Source of the DNA: Tenrec ecaudatus
Taxonomy: Eukaryota > Chordata > Mammalia > Afrosoricida > Tenrecidae
Length of the DNA: 64,000 nucleotides
Direction of reading: 5' to 3'
Assembly (NCBI RefSeq): GCF_050624435.1
Contig: NC_134538.1
Span: 119,620,437 to 119,684,436 of the forward strand
Shown: positions 11,702 to 24,569 of the stretch, piece by piece
Layout: each line of letters opens with the position of its first letter
How positions within the stretch are numbered: the first letter of the stretch is position 1
The notes under the pieces: model-generated
The model's input: the letters and a program-made list of their open reading frames with translations, nothing else
What the model was told of the DNA's origin: nothing
The model's database searches: none
Position numbers and translations under genes: made by a program

Positions 11702-12320
11702 CGCGCGCGTGTGCCGGGGGCGTGTGGCACGGTGGTGGGGTGGGGTCGCGCGGGGACTGGCGCCGGAGCTGGGGGCTGAAGCGAACTGAGGGGGCAGGTG
11801 GCTGTGTGGCGTGCAACTTTGTTGGCGCAGTTAGACGCCCCCTCGGTCGGGGCCGTCCGGCCTGGTCGGACCTCCTCTCCCTGGGTGCGCGCGAGCTCCC
11901 GGGACAGATGGGATGTGCGTCAGGGGCAGCGCCCGCAGAACGTGGAGAGCTCCTGGAGAGAGCCCAGGGGAAGGGAGGAAGGAGGGCAGGAGGCAGAAGG
12001 CAGGGGCAATTTGAGGGCGCAGCATATCCCCGCAGGGTGGTCGTGGGGCGAGTGGGGAGCTGGCCCCAGCCACTCCCCAGGAGCTGGGCTTCCTATCCGC
12101 AGAGGGCTTTTATCTGCAGTCACCCCTTGGGGGGTCCTGCAGCCACTGACTACGCAGAAGGGAAGGGCAGATGGCTTTGAGTGCTCCCACCGAGCTCCAG
12201 TAACTTTTCCCCCTGCGCACTCTGGCCCCCTCCCCCGCCCACGGCTCGTCATGTGGGCCCGCGTGTCACGTGCGCACTGACGAACCCGACCCGGGCTCGG
12301 CCAGGAGGCGCGGGGCTGCC

Positions 12321-14415
12321 AGTGCTGGTGGCTCCCGGGCTTGGGGAGAGGGATGGCGATGTGCATGGACTTTCCTTGGGGGTTCCCGTTGGGCACTGGA
12401 AGTCCTCAGGGCTGGGGCTCCCGCAGGCTGGGGGCGCGTTTCGGGGGAGGAGTTTCATGGAAATGCCAGTTGGTTACCAGTGGGCGCTCAGCTGCCTTAG
12501 CCTGGTCCTCATTGAGGCTCTGTTGTGGCTTAGGGTGAGTGGGGTCTCACGAACTCTGGCTAAGTCTGTTATTTGTCTGAAAGAAAATGACGCCTCTGAA
12601 GGAGGGAAACAAAAAGTGGAGGGGGAAAAAAGTGTAGAAAAAGCTTTTTAACTAGTAAAAAGAAAAAGGCGTGTCTTGGCATTCTGCACAGGATAGCCTC
12701 TTTTTATTTCCTGTTGGATGATGGTGTGACGCTGTCAGACATAGCAGTCTGAGGGTTCAATTGTTTTCCCTGACTTAGAGATGGAGTTGAGCGCCTCGGG
12801 GTTTCTGCAATGGAAAATTAAAACTACTTTGTGAGCAAATATCTGGAGACTTTCGCAGGGAATTGTTCTCCAACCAGTATTAAACGTCAACACGTAGAAA
12901 AGAAGCGTTGGCAACTTTCCTTAAATGTAAAGTCCCCAGCAAAACAAGTGTTTAGGAATTTAGCCAGGGTTTGCACCTGGGCTGAAGTAAACGCGGACCT
13001 GTAAGTCAGCACAACTGAAAAGTGGCTAACACTGCAGACTGAGTTAGGGAGTCAATAACGTATGTTACTCATTTACACGATGACAACTCTGCGGGTCCAA
13101 TACTGGGGTTTGTGTTACCAGATCAATTCCATGACTATTTGATAGGGACCCTGGGTCAAATATAGTATCAATCGTGGTTTTGTTTACAATGAGCTCATTA
13201 TTTGTAGCACCGAGTGGCAAATGAGAGTGTCCAAATAAGAGGCACATTGTCCTGCTCCAGTTGGCAATGATTACCATATGTCAAAGTTATCAGTTTTAGA
13301 AACTCTTATCGCTACCTAGCAAGAACATGTCCAGAAGAGAAGGCAAAGGAGATTGCGGGGTAAGGTGGATATAGCCTGTGAGATTCAGTGGAAAGACTTA
13401 GCTTGAAAAAGTGATGGCCTGAAAGCCTCATTAAATATTGAAAGACTATCAAGTAAGAAAAGGATGCGCGCCACCCTCTGGCATTACCCGGAGTTCACCT
13501 AACATCAGTCTGCGGACAGTTTTAAAGGGCGCTTCTTTTGCGTTAGAATTTAGAGCTTTCCAAAAGTCTGCGGGTTGCCCTGTGAGTTCGCGAGGCTCAT
13601 GGCATTGTGGGCGTTCTAGAAGAAGACCGTGGACTGCATTCCACACATATCATAAGGTCGGGTCCTATGTAGACTGCGGGCTTGAACTGGAAGAACTGAC
13701 ATCCTGCCACGATGTGAGCCGAGGCCGACCCTAAGAACGCAATACCTGCACTGTTTCATTCGACACCTAGGTGCCGTTAGAAATCTTGGCCTACACATGC
13801 ATAGTGAAGTGTTAGATTTAGGGAAAATAACTTTTATTTTTATACTGACCTTCAATCCAGGACTTCACTAATTGTTGAGATTCATAAGACATTCACAGAA
13901 CCTGCCCCCTCCCCCACAGGGTCACCCAGAACCTCTACTCATTAGGAAAAGAAAGAAAATTCTACATCTTGTAGCTTGTATGAAAAATATTTTCTTAGAT
14001 AGAGTGATTAAGATGCATTATCCAGATGTTTCAGTTACTATTTTCCTTGTAAAATAATAGGTTTATTGCATATATCACTGACTATGCAACATCAGAGTTT
14101 TAGATCATCACTGTGTCATAGGCCTAGACCATTACTAGGTCATATATGTAGGGTTTCACTACAAATTCGACTTGGTGAAAACACCTTTAGGAACTCGTGA
14201 AATAAGCTGAAAATGTAGGCAGTGTTTAGCAGTTAAACTTTTTAAATATTGGTGAGATAACGGATTTTTAAAAATCTAGTCATTCATTGGGCATGGTACA
14301 GAAACAGTATACGTAATCATAATGTACTTACATCCTATTTTTAGAGAAGAAATGAGATTTGAATAAAAAGGATATTGAAAGACATATACAACTTATGATG
14401 TCTATTATGAAAATT
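12321..14415. other. Intronic DNA after the CpG island
   Basis: CG content decays through 12321-12560, then the DNA becomes AT-rich. No exon or firm repeat was recognised. An open stretch at 13438-13734 has no domain. Confidence 0.45.
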
Positions 14416-14533
14416 GGAGGCTTGGTAGCGCAGAGGTTAAAGTTTGAACTTATTAGATTGTCTTTGGAAAGCTACGAGCCTCTTACCATAAAGATTTACA
14501 GCTTTTGAAAGCCTGTGGGCATTAAATCTTGGA
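14416..14533 (+). repeat. AfroSINE, plus strand
   Basis: The tRNA-like box GGCTTGGTAGCGCAGAGGTT is well preserved, followed by the ATAAAGATTTACAGC block. The 3' part is truncated. This is not a functional tRNA gene, because the anticodon arm and acceptor pairing are absent. Confidence 0.7.
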
Positions 14534-14740
14534 TGAGTCTAAATGTGCTAGGTGACAGTGAGTTTGGCTTTAAATATATATTTACACGTCCAACATATAT
14601 ATACATATATATATAATAGTTGGATGTGTAAAAAATTTTAAGGAAATGATACAAATGTATAAAATATAGAGCATATAAATTTGCATTATTTCCTCCACTT
14701 TCATTTAACTAGTGTTTTATTGAAAAACCAAAACAAAGAA

Positions 14741-14928
14741 GAAAACCACTGATATCTAGTCAATTCTTACCCAAAATAACCCCACAAAGCAGAGTAGGAT
14801 GACCCACATTGGGTTTCAAGGCTGTAAATGTACTTAGGCTGACTACTACATCTTTCTCTCTTGGGAGTGAGCGGCTGCCTTTGGTCAGCAACCATGCACT
14901 TTAACCACGCTGACACCAGGACTCCTAC
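14741..14928 (-). repeat. AfroSINE, minus strand
   Basis: It starts with the AAACCACTG...TAGTCAATTCTTACC tail block, has GCTGTAAATG in the middle and ends with GACACCAGGACTCCT (inverted head). Confidence 0.8.
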
Positions 14929-15201
14929 CTGTAATCGTAGGTATTCTGAATATAAGCTATCATTTAAAGACGACAGTGCGTTACTAGGCCTTGGACACAT
15001 GTTAGACAGAATAGATATGTCATAGTTTTTCTACACTATTTCAATAACCTTAAAGTGCTTGAAAATGTCAGTTAATTAAAATTAGAGTATTCTCTTTTTA
15101 ATTTTGGCCTATTTGGTTTTTTCCTACATAATGATAAGTCATGTAAGAAAAATATCATTTCTTGCCATATCCACATTTTTAATCAGCTGTGGTGGTTTCA
15201 A

Positions 15202-15404
15202 GGAGCCCCGGTGGCATAGTGGGTTATGCTTTGGGCTGCTAACAACAAGGTCAGCAGATCGACACCACTGCTGCTCCCATGGAGAGAGAGAGTCTTTCTG
15301 CTTGACCAAGATTTACAGTCTTTAAACTCTTGGGAGCAGTTCTGCTCTGTCCTGTATGATCAAAGTGGCAACATTGACTGGATGGCAGTGAGTTTGATTT
15401 TGGG
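15202..15404 (+). repeat. AfroSINE, near full length, plus strand
   Basis: The intact head GGAGCCCCGGTGGCATAG is followed by GGGCTGCTAACAACAAGGTC, a GTTCTGCTCTGTCCTG block and the GGATGGCAGTGAGTTTG end. It is one of the best-preserved copies in the window. Confidence 0.92.
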
Positions 15405-16303
15405 ATCACGGTTTCACTTTACAATAATACTTTTCCTCCCTAAGTATATAGTTCAAACTGAGCATCTCTGTTCTACCATCTTAGTAAGACATCAGACCCC
15501 ACCGAAGAAGTTTCTGGAGAGAATCTGAGGTCTGCGCTGCAGTGCTAAAGGTCTCGTTTTTTGTTTGAAGTTTGCCACGGAAGTTCCCAACTCCAGTTAC
15601 ACTAACCATTGTGCCCTACATTCCCAGAACCGTGGCTGCTAAGGCATCTATCTAATGCCACATGGGCAGTGACATAGCTGGGACTTATTTTCCCATTTTG
15701 GACCTTTCAGTGGAAAATAAAAGGCAAAACACATATTTTTAAAGTTTCCTGATTCCTCGGAAAGGGCCAAGTAATGCCTTTGAAATTCAGTCATACAGAA
15801 CATCTGCATGGCTCTCCCTCCTACTGCTCCTATCAAAGATGCCTTCAAAGAAAAGCAGATCCACATTGACTGGGCCATGCTTCTTCGCTTACTTGAAGCT
15901 GACACCACACAGTTAAGCCTGTATGCGTCTTTTCTTTAGAAAGGTAAAATCAAATTGTGGCAAATGTTCTACCAATACAGATTGACTGTGCTCATTAGAC
16001 ATTTAAAGGATGTGAATTCTATTCATTAAACACTGTCATGTTTAAACATTTGCCCATGAATTGGTATTTTAGAAATAAAATCTTTAATGTTTTGGGACAT
16101 GGCTAATGAAACAATTAGCATGGTTTGGACATAATTACCAAGGATGCTATTGTAGCTTTTCCTTATATGGTGATAATATGAATGACAAGTCGACTGTTGG
16201 CTCTGCATGTGTTTTGTTTAGCATGAAAGGAGTCTCAGGTGGAACCACAGCTACAGGCGTTTAAGTGATACTCTCCCTGATTTAACACACTATCTAACTT
16301 TTA

Positions 16304-16420
16304 GGAGTCCTGTTGCCAGAGTGGGTTACTCGGTGGTTGGTTAACTGCAAGAGTAGTTGATTGAAGCCATCAGTTTTTTGTGGGACAAACAGGAGGCTTT
16401 CTGCTTCATGGTGAACGAAG
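16304..16420 (+). repeat. AfroSINE head fragment, plus strand
   Basis: Head GGAGTCCTGTTGCCAGAGTGGGTTA, with the 3' half missing. It lies about 100 bp from an oppositely oriented copy. Confidence 0.7.
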
Positions 16421-16520
16421 TTTTCATGTTTGACATCACTGCTTGGTTGTGGTTTAAACAATGCCTTTCTCTAAGCATAGCAGACCCTTGGTGGAATGAT
16501 CTCTTTTGAATGATAAGATA

Positions 16521-16693
16521 TAAACCTAACTCACTGTCATAGAAATGAATCTGACTCAGAGCAACCCCACTGGACTAAGTAGGGCTGCCCCAGTGGATTT
16601 CTGCAACTGTACCTCTGAGGGCAGTAGAAACTTCATCTTTCCCAGTCTCTGTTGACCAACACATAACCTGCCGTACTGCGCCACCGGGGCTCC
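16521..16693 (-). repeat. AfroSINE, minus strand
   Basis: It begins TAAACCTAACTCACTGTCAT and ends with the inverted head GCGCCACCGGGGCTCC, clearly preserved. Confidence 0.9.
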
Positions 16694-17109
16694 AGGGAGA
16701 TGAGATGCATTGGTGCTTGAATGTGCAGGCTCCTGAGCGATCTGCCTGAGTCTGAGCCTTGAGACAGTCACTTAGCATGAGCTGTGGGAGCAAACCTGAT
16801 TCATACCTGAGAATAATAAAAAAGCTATTCATTTCAATCAGGTGGTGTCTGATGGGTCATAAGCTCTATGTAAATGTTAACTAATGTTAGTCCAAACATA
16901 TCGGTCATTTGAGCTAGTGACTGACATGTATTTCTTTTAGCTTTTGAGAGTTTGAGTTCAACTTGAAGACTAGCTAAAAACCATGAAATCATCGCCTGAT
17001 TAATATGATGAGTAATTTGCAAGTTGTATTCTTGAGGTTTTTTTGTAGAATAAGGTGAATCTTCTTCCTTGAAAACCATCTCTGTGAAAAATAATGAGAT
17101 TAAGTACAA

Positions 17110-17763
17110 TGGAACTTAAACTTACCTTTAAGAAATAGCTAACTGATGCTACATTGTGTGGAAAGATCTGCCATTCTATATTTACTTTATACCGCTGCCA
17201 CCGTTTATTTTCATCCTGTAATTTACTCTCTTTCTACTCATATATTTCCTTCCAAACAGTTGATGAATATATTCAACCCTTTGCTCTATGTTTGGCAAGC
17301 ACAGGGGCCCTATTAGAATTCACTAATTTGAGTGCACACATTTCTTTCTGTATACATTTCACCTGTGACTGTAGTTAGATTTAAGTATCATGTTTTAAGG
17401 CAGAATGTTCTCTCAGCTGGAAATCAAGGCCTTAGGAGTTAAGAACAACAACAAAACCAAGTTATTTTTTGTAATTGTTCATAGTCAGCAATGTCTAATA
17501 AAGAAAAATAAATCAAAATTCATAAAGTTTACATTGAAATAATGAGTTCAATAGCCCAGTATAAATAATCCTTCACAGTACACTGTTACAAGATGAAGTG
17601 GTTGATGATATCTGTACCAACACTACCCCAGTGCTTTTAAGATTTTTAGTTGAAGTGATCCCACTTTAGAATTTCGATACCTACATCAACTTTGAAGTTC
17701 CAGTGTGTGTCCAATATTAATTTATAACTATTTCTTAGCTACAATCTTTCTGAAAAACAACAT
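17110..17763. other. AT-rich intronic DNA
   Basis: No repeat or coding signal was recognised between the SINE clusters. Confidence 0.4.
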
Positions 17764-17967
17764 AAAAACCATCTCACTGCCATTGAATGGATGCCATCCA
17801 GTAGTGACCGTATAGGACAGAGTCGTACTGCCTCTGTGAGTTTCCCAGACTGCAACTCTTCACAGAATTGAAAGCCTCTCTTTCTCCTTAAGATCACCTG
17901 GTGGTTTCAAACTGTTGACCTTTTGTTTCACAGCCTAACTCATAACCCCTGTGCTACCAGGGTTCCT
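17764..17967 (-). repeat. AfroSINE, near full length, minus strand
   Basis: AAACCATCTCACTGCCATTG...GACCGTATAGGACAGAGTCG in the tail half; GCTACCAGGGTTCCT (inverted head) closes it. Confidence 0.95.
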
Positions 17968-18402
17968 CACAATCTGCCTAGTTGTTAGGAAAATCAGCAT
18001 GGAACAGGGTCTAAAAACCTTGATATTATGACCTTTTGGGATTATGTTCTGTTCCATTGCCAGCTCATGCTTTCTATTGCCAGTAAAAGTTCATGTAATG
18101 ATTCCTTTAATAAAGTCAGTGAAGGTTAATATCATAGAGATAATCTAGTAACGGGTGCTTAGTTACCAAGGGATCCAATGGGGTTCTACACCTTTCTAAA
18201 GCTGTTGTAACTGCTCACATCATTAACGAGATGGATAGTTGCTCCCATTGTGCTTATTTATTTTATTTCAATCAAATATTCTTATAGTTTATTGAAACTG
18301 CAGCAGCTTTTAAAGAGGACTCCCTATTGTGAGTGACTGAGAAATGTAATGCATGTTTGTTAATGTCAGTATGTAGTGTTTGCTGTGTTGGGTTGTCTTG
18401 AA

Positions 18403-18618
18403 CAGGCGTTGGCAGACTGTGGCTCTGGCAGTACATGCATGTGGCTCTTCCGTAAAATAGAAAAATTCAGGCGAATGATCATAATTTCACTTATAAAACT
18501 TTTAAAGGATATTACTCAGATAATGGCATTTTCATTTGTTTGCAAAGATATTGAATAATTTTTAAATTGCTGTGAGGGACGGGAATGGCTCTTCCATCTC
18601 GAAAGTTTGCCGACCCTG
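18403..18618. mobile_element. Non-autonomous hAT-type DNA transposon, 216 bp
   Basis: Terminal inverted repeats are CAGGCGTTGGCAGACTGT at the left and AAGTTTGCCGACCCTG at the right (complement CAGGGTCGGCAAACTT). The 8-bp direct repeat is GTCTTGAA at the left and ATCTTGAA one base beyond the right end, a 7 of 8 match. CATGTGGCTCTTCC / GAATGGCTCTTCC subterminal blocks resemble short hAT elements of bats and other mammals. The subfamily is not assigned. Confidence 0.8.
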
Positions 18619-19276
18619 GATCTTGAAGACGCAGTGAAAATTTTCTTCTTTGACAATTTACTGAGTCTTAACTAATTGTATCTAATTTATCTATCATCAA
18701 AGATCCATTAGGCTAATGAGTAGGTGGATGCTTTTACGAATGATTGGATTTGTTTCAGTATTTGATATAATTATATGGTTAGCTCTACATTCGAAAGCAT
18801 TCCCTCCTTATAATTGTTCATGAGTCCATGTGAGGTTTTTGCATGGTTTTCAGTTAGTTTTGTTTACTTTAAAATACAATCACTGTCAATATCACAGCCA
18901 TCTTCCTATATCCAATAACCACTCCAAAGTGTTATGGGACAGAAGAAAAAAATAAACCTTTAGTGTGAAGTAAAATATATTGCAAATATCGATTATTTCC
19001 TTTTTGTTGATTATTTTCAATAATAACATTTTGGAAGAATTTTTATGAATCTTATAATGTGAGCCTTTCATGCAAAGTGTATTTATGAAATAAAATATTT
19101 CCATAAATATTCTTCCATTTTATTAAGTGACTTAGGAAAATGAAGAAAATTCTAATCTTAAAATATATATATTTATCAAATGTAGACAGTACATTGTATA
19201 TGAAGAAGTTTCTCCAAAAATAAGATTTCTGAGAGCTGCACTGAACTCTTATTGAATTATTAGTTCATGTAAATAA

Positions 19277-19306
<30 letters not shown>
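19277..19306. repeat. (GATA)n microsatellite
   Basis: About seven tandem ATAG units directly abut the tail end of the minus-strand SINE that follows, so the array probably grew from the SINE's A-rich tail. Confidence 0.9.
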
Positions 19307-19307
<1 letters not shown>

Positions 19308-19492
19308 CCATTGAGTCAGCACCAACTCATGGCAACTCTGTAGGCGAGTGTAGAACTGCCCCTGTGGCGTGTTGAGACTGTGCCCGTTTACAGGAGTAGG
19401 ACGCCTCATTCTGTCCTGTGGAGCCGAGATTTCAAACCACTGACTTTGCGGTAAGCAGCCGCATGTGTAACCACTGCTCCACCAGGGCTCCC
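19307..19492 (-). repeat. AfroSINE, near full length, minus strand
   Basis: ACCATTGAGTCAGCACCAAC at the tail side and CTGCTCCACCAGGGCTCCC (inverted head) at the other. Both ends are clear. Confidence 0.95.
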
Positions 19493-20014
19493 TATGGCTC
19501 AGCAATGGTCTACATTTTAGGTTGTTGCATAACCTACTACAGATAATGTCCAAGTTTAAAGTAGGTGAAGTATCACCAAAAGTTTGTATTTCGGCAATTC
19601 AGTTTTCTATGTACCATTGAGCCATATGGCTTATCATAATATTTTATACTACTCTGCATGGGAAGGTGTGTATTTCATTGAAATAGGTATGAACACAAGG
19701 ATGACAAATGTGATCGGAACTTACAGATTAATTCAGAAATATATGCTAAACTAGTGAAAGTCTGGTAAGTTGGGCTGCAAATGTGAGCAAGTTTGAAAGA
19801 TCTGGAATGTTCAATATTGTTTCTGTAAATTATTTTTATGGGTTTATGGTTGACCATAGCTTGCCTTTTTCTATCAATATGCAAGGATGGTTGGAATAAA
19901 CGACAAACCTGGTTTGCTAGGCATTTCTTCACAAGAAATCTATGAGTTTAACCTTGCAAGGCCACTAAATGCTCCAAAAAGTTTCTTATTTATTTTTTAA
20001 AGCACTCTTGCTTT

Positions 20015-20063
<49 letters not shown>

Positions 20064-22040
20064 TTCAAACGCTAAAGTTCAATTCCTTTTAAAAAATCAA
20101 TAGCCCCCAAAAGGAGCTATGTGAAGATGAAGTATTATTTGAGCAGAAACAATTACATAAAATTACACCACTTGTTGCAAATACAGCTGAAGACTTGCGT
20201 TCACACCCACCAGTTTCTATCGTGTGGATTTTGAGTTTTATGAGTGATTTGTTAACTTTGGTATTAGGATACCATAAAGACATAGTGAAATAATATACCC
20301 TGATGATGTTTATATTTTATGTGTATGTAGTAGGCATTAAGAATTGGTAAGTCATAAGAATTAGTCGTTAAGTCCTGTCAGATTTTAGAAGTTTGGGCTT
20401 TGTCGGCGTTTGCAGTGGCTGGTTGGGCACATCCTATGCAGGACAATGCTGTTGTCGTAAGAGAAACGGGTAGGGACAGGGCTTTCACGAATGGCATGCT
20501 GTATTTACAGAAGGGTATAATTGTGTATCTCAGAATGAGACCACGGCTCCAACATGGTATCACTATATCTTATATTGAAATTCTCAGGAAGTTACCATCT
20601 TTAATGAATTTATAGATTTCCTCATATATTTTTTAGCTAATATCCAGGTTACTTTTTTTTTGGAAATTAAAAAATTTAAAACAACATTAAGTGTAACTAA
20701 ATGTATCCTGAGAGGTTTTAATGTAGTAATTTGAATTACATTAATCTTTTAAATGTAAAAATGTTTTTCTCTATATACAAGCAGCCCCAGCCCCCTATGG
20801 GATAGTACTAGATATGCATTTATTAAGTACATATTGTATACTATGAAATCTAATATAAAACTTTAAAATTAATGATACATTTTGATAGCACAAATGGTAC
20901 TCTTAGCAACTACTATGTGTCAAGAAAATGCATATTTATGTTCTCATTATGTCTTTATTTTCAAATTAATTAGGAAATCTTCACTGCCTAATGAGTGGCA
21001 TAATGATGCCCTTTATCCTTGGGAGACAGACTTTTTAGCATTGAAGAAAGGCTGTCATTCTGCTGCATCCCTTTCAGATTACCATTAGAAAGCCACCAAG
21101 CTGGAAGAGAAACTTGGGTGTCTACCTGACGCACATTTCTTCTATCTCCTCTCCTCATCATTCTTTCTGTCCGAAAGCCCATTTTGTCCTGGGGAATGAA
21201 AACTACTTATCCCTTGGTGAACTACTAATATAGAAAGCCTGTGACTGATTTGTTACTGAGATAAGAATAAGTAAAATATTTAAGCCATTTAATTGGGTTT
21301 CTGTTCCTGGTAGCCAAAATGTTTTGATTGATTAAAAAATAAAATCCCAGAATTTGGCATAAAATAGATATTTTATGGATCTGGAAGCAGTAAATGAGGA
21401 TCTTTTTCAGCAAGAGAAGTAGTTTTGGGGAATAATTCAAAATATATTTTCATCTTACAGAAGCTCTGTCAAAATCCCAGGTGTATATCTGCTACCTCAC
21501 TCAATTTGTTCTGATTGAATTTCTGTTTCAAATTCCAGAACCTTCTTACCATTCTAAAGTAAAAATGTGCATTCATTTTAGCATTATCCAAAATGACATA
21601 ATCAAGGAAGCAAACTATCTACAATAAAATTACCAACAATGCATGCCCAAACCAACTTCAACTATTCTTGAAGTTATACAGTGTTTATAAATGCCTCTGC
21701 CCTGGGTCCAGAAGTGAGCACAATGATAAACTGACTCATCAAAAATGTTCCAAGCTCCATTTTTTGAGGGATGCAATTAATTTAGTTATAATTAAGCAAG
21801 CAATTATTAATATCCTACTCTTTGGAGGGCATCGAACTAGAGACAGGTGATAAGAAGATGAATCAGGTAGCATCAACATGCCCAAGTAGTTCATCCTGTG
21901 GTTTGAGCCATGCCATTGGAGCGAACGGTCATTGTGGTGACGTTATTTTCTTCTTTTAACAACACTCGGCATGATAGAGCCAAAATAAAAGGTACGAAAA
22001 TAGCAATTTGTTTTAGGAGAAATACGGCCTAGGTATATTT
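19493..22040. other. AT-rich intronic DNA
   Basis: Apart from the CA array at 20018-20061, no gene or assignable repeat was recognised. Short frames here have no recognisable domains. Confidence 0.4.
20018..20061. repeat. (AC)22 microsatellite
   Basis: An uninterrupted AC dinucleotide array, likely polymorphic. Confidence 0.97.
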
Positions 22041-22201
22041 GTTGTTAAACCAATTATTTCTCACTCACAGTGACCTTATGAATAACAGGAGGGAACACTG
22101 GCCAGTCCTGTGCCATCCTCACATTGTTCCTATGTCTGAGTCCCTTGTTGCAGCCACTGTGTCAGTCCATCTCATCGAGGATCTTCCTCTCTTTCATTAG
22201 C
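22041..22201 (-). repeat. RTE LINE 3'-end fragment
   Basis: It shares the GTTGTTA...CTCACAGTGACCTTATG start and the CCTTGTTGCAGCCACTGTGTC and CTTCCTCTCTTTCATTAGC blocks with the RTE copies at 28781 and 41862, in the same orientation. Confidence 0.75.
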
Positions 22202-23054
22202 ATTCAAGGAGTTAAATTCAAAAACTTCCAAAACCTGTGAGTGTATTTCAGTGGCTTTCTATATTCCCGGTACTGTGCTAGACCATGAGCAAAGCAAGAT
22301 GCACAAATCCACCACCCAGAAATTTTACAACAATGTTTCATAGCCGAGGACATGAAGCTAGATACATGTGGGTTCCAGTCACTGCTCTCTGTCATACTAG
22401 GTACGAATTGAACACATTGTTTAACATATCAGTTCCATCTTTAGAAAAATAAGCATTGCTACCATACTTGATTCATAGGGAGGCTAGTTGGAATGTATCT
22501 GATAATACCCACACCATGTTTAGCACAAACAACATCAACAACAAAATAAGACTCAGTGCTAGCAACTCAATTCTGACTCAGGCTTAGCTCAGGAGGTTCA
22601 ATAAGTTTTCTTTGATAATAGTTAGCACATATAATTAATAGCATGTGTGTGTCCATTACATATTGGTATTCAACTTGGTTAGCAATGATCTATGAACAAG
22701 TATTTTCAATCCCATTTCAATGTCAAAGACTTGAGTTCAACAGAAACACAACCAATTTCGTCACTCACAGAGCTCCACCTGTCCTAGGGGAGATCAGGCC
22801 TGACTCGATGATCAGGTGAGAAATACAGGTGAACTTGCCAGAGGCAGAGCACAGAGGCCTTGAAAATTATAGGCACAGGTTGCATTGAGAAACGTATCCA
22901 AGTTTTAAAGCATGAAGTGTAAGGTAGAAAGTAGGAATTATGTGAGTTTATTGTGAGGGGGTTACATGTGAGCCAAGTCATCATCTAGCACTGAAAAGTG
23001 AACCATTGGGGATTATTGTTGTTCGTATTAGTTTTATTGGGGTGAATATTATTA

Positions 23055-23232
23055 CAGTAAAACCTGGAAAGCCCACTAGCTGAAGAGCACGGCCCTGTGT
23101 TTTTCTGGCTTTCAAAGGAGCTTCATCTTTGACAGGGTGTGGCTTTGCCTAATTTGATTTCAATATATTTGAATTTTTCCTCGCTGAAAGCTTTCTACCT
23201 TTCATCAGTTCTAGCTTTCTCAGATTTTACTG
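23055..23232. mobile_element. Short inverted-repeat DNA element (MITE), 178 bp, family unknown
   Basis: The left end CAGTAAAACCTGGAAAG and right end CTTTCTCAGATTTTACTG pair as imperfect terminal inverted repeats of about 18 bases. A TA precedes the left end and CA follows the right, which would fit a Tigger/pogo-like TA target with one mutation. An 8-bp hAT-style duplication matches only poorly. Confidence 0.65.
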
Positions 23233-24569
23233 CATTTGTATTATTGTTGAATGTTTGTACAGTACTTACTATATATCAGTCATTAGTTAAGTAATTTAGA
23301 TATGTTAATTCATTAATCTCATATTCTATAAGATTGCTGTTATAATTAGCCAATAATAAACCACATTTTTCAAATAAGGAAAGTAGAGCCCAGAGAGGTT
23401 AATAGGTAAAAGTGCATAACCAAGAAGACGACTATGACAGGGCAATCGCAGCTATCTCAGTAATGAGTAAGTGCCCAACAGGGCAAGGTAGCAGGGTTAG
23501 GCAGAAAGGTGATGTTGGCGTGTTTCCACTGCACTTGGAAACATGGAGGTCACCTAGGCTGGCTCTATTAGAGTTAGAGTGGAATGGAGGGGACAGAGTC
23601 AGAAGTCACAGATATCACCGTGAGAAAACAGAAGTCCTGTGTGGGAGCCACTCCTTCAAGAAGCTTGTCCTACTAGTGAAGGGTAATGAGCTATTCCTCT
23701 ATCAGAAGTGCTTGGTTAGGGGGAAAAGTGTGTGTAAATACAAGGATAGGCATAGTGCTTTTAGAACACATACTATGACCAGGGAGAAGCCAGGAGGCAT
23801 CGCATGAGGAATGTGGATCATGAATGTGAATCGCATGAGGAATGTGGTTATTTATTTGGATGATTCTCCTCCCAAGTGCATCGTTATGACTTCCTGGTGG
23901 TGGGGTTAATTTTCTCTGCATACCAGTTCCCTCCTGTGTTATAATCAAAGAAGACAGTGCCGGGTGGGAGATGTTTTCTAAAGTCTTAAGTGTGGCTATT
24001 CCTTGGAGGCAGGAGAGAGGCTGGGAAAGGGCTTCACTGCCCAAGGGAGTTTTGAGATGTGCTCTAAAGCATGAGTAGGAGTTCAGGAGAGGGGAGAGGT
24101 GAAAACGCTCTCCCCTCGTATGAGGAAAGTAAAAATAGACCAGTGATGCCAGAGAAAGAAGCATCCCAGCACCCTTGTGGCAACTGGAGATTTGCCTAGA
24201 AGGGAGCTTCAGAATCCTATCAGAGAAGCCATACGTTAAGAATATAAGAATTGGGGACATTATTCTTTAGATAGATAGAGCCACAGAAAGTTTTAAACAA
24301 AATATAAGCATAATCAAAGCAAATGGTTTGTAGAAAAGAGAAAAATGCTATGAGATATGCACTGAGGGGAGAGGAAACAGTGTCAATCATAAACCTGTCC
24401 TTAGTGGGATGACTTATTTTGAAGGCTATTTTTAGAAGCAGAATGCTTAATAACCTATAATTAACTACATAGCAATTCATGGTAAAGGGGAGGCAGGAGT
24501 CAAAGCTGACTCACGTTTCCGACTTGGGCGTAGGTAGGTAAAGTCGACAAAGGTTCCACGTAGAGAGAT
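23233..24569. other. Intronic DNA with a small local duplication
   Basis: No gene was recognised. ATCGCATGAGGAATGTGG occurs twice within 23797-23850, about 30 bp apart. The open frames at 23412-23807 (+) and 23691-24260 (-) lack known domains. Confidence 0.4.

Larger units (their letters stand above)
10130..12320. promoter_or_regulatory. MAGI2: CpG island with the MAGI2 promoter, 5' leader and first coding exon
   Basis: An abrupt change from AT-rich DNA to dense CG dinucleotides (CGCGCGCGGGCGGGCC-type runs) starts near 10130 and fades near 12320. No TATA box stands out. GC boxes and C-rich Sp/MAZ-type tracts are frequent, for example (CCCCT) repeats at 11137-11156, and a palindromic E-box CACGTG lies at 12267-12272. 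An alternating CA/CG tract lies at 10829-10868. The lack of stops in several frames on both strands here reflects composition, not extra coding. The transcription start cannot be fixed from sequence alone. Confidence 0.85.

Noticed and set aside
14416-14490. A tRNA gene
   Set aside because: Only the 5' box resembles a tRNA. There is no matching acceptor or anticodon arm, and the rest continues as AfroSINE.
22546-22590. A further AfroSINE fragment (AACTCAATTCTGACTCAGG)
   Set aside because: Too short to be sure.
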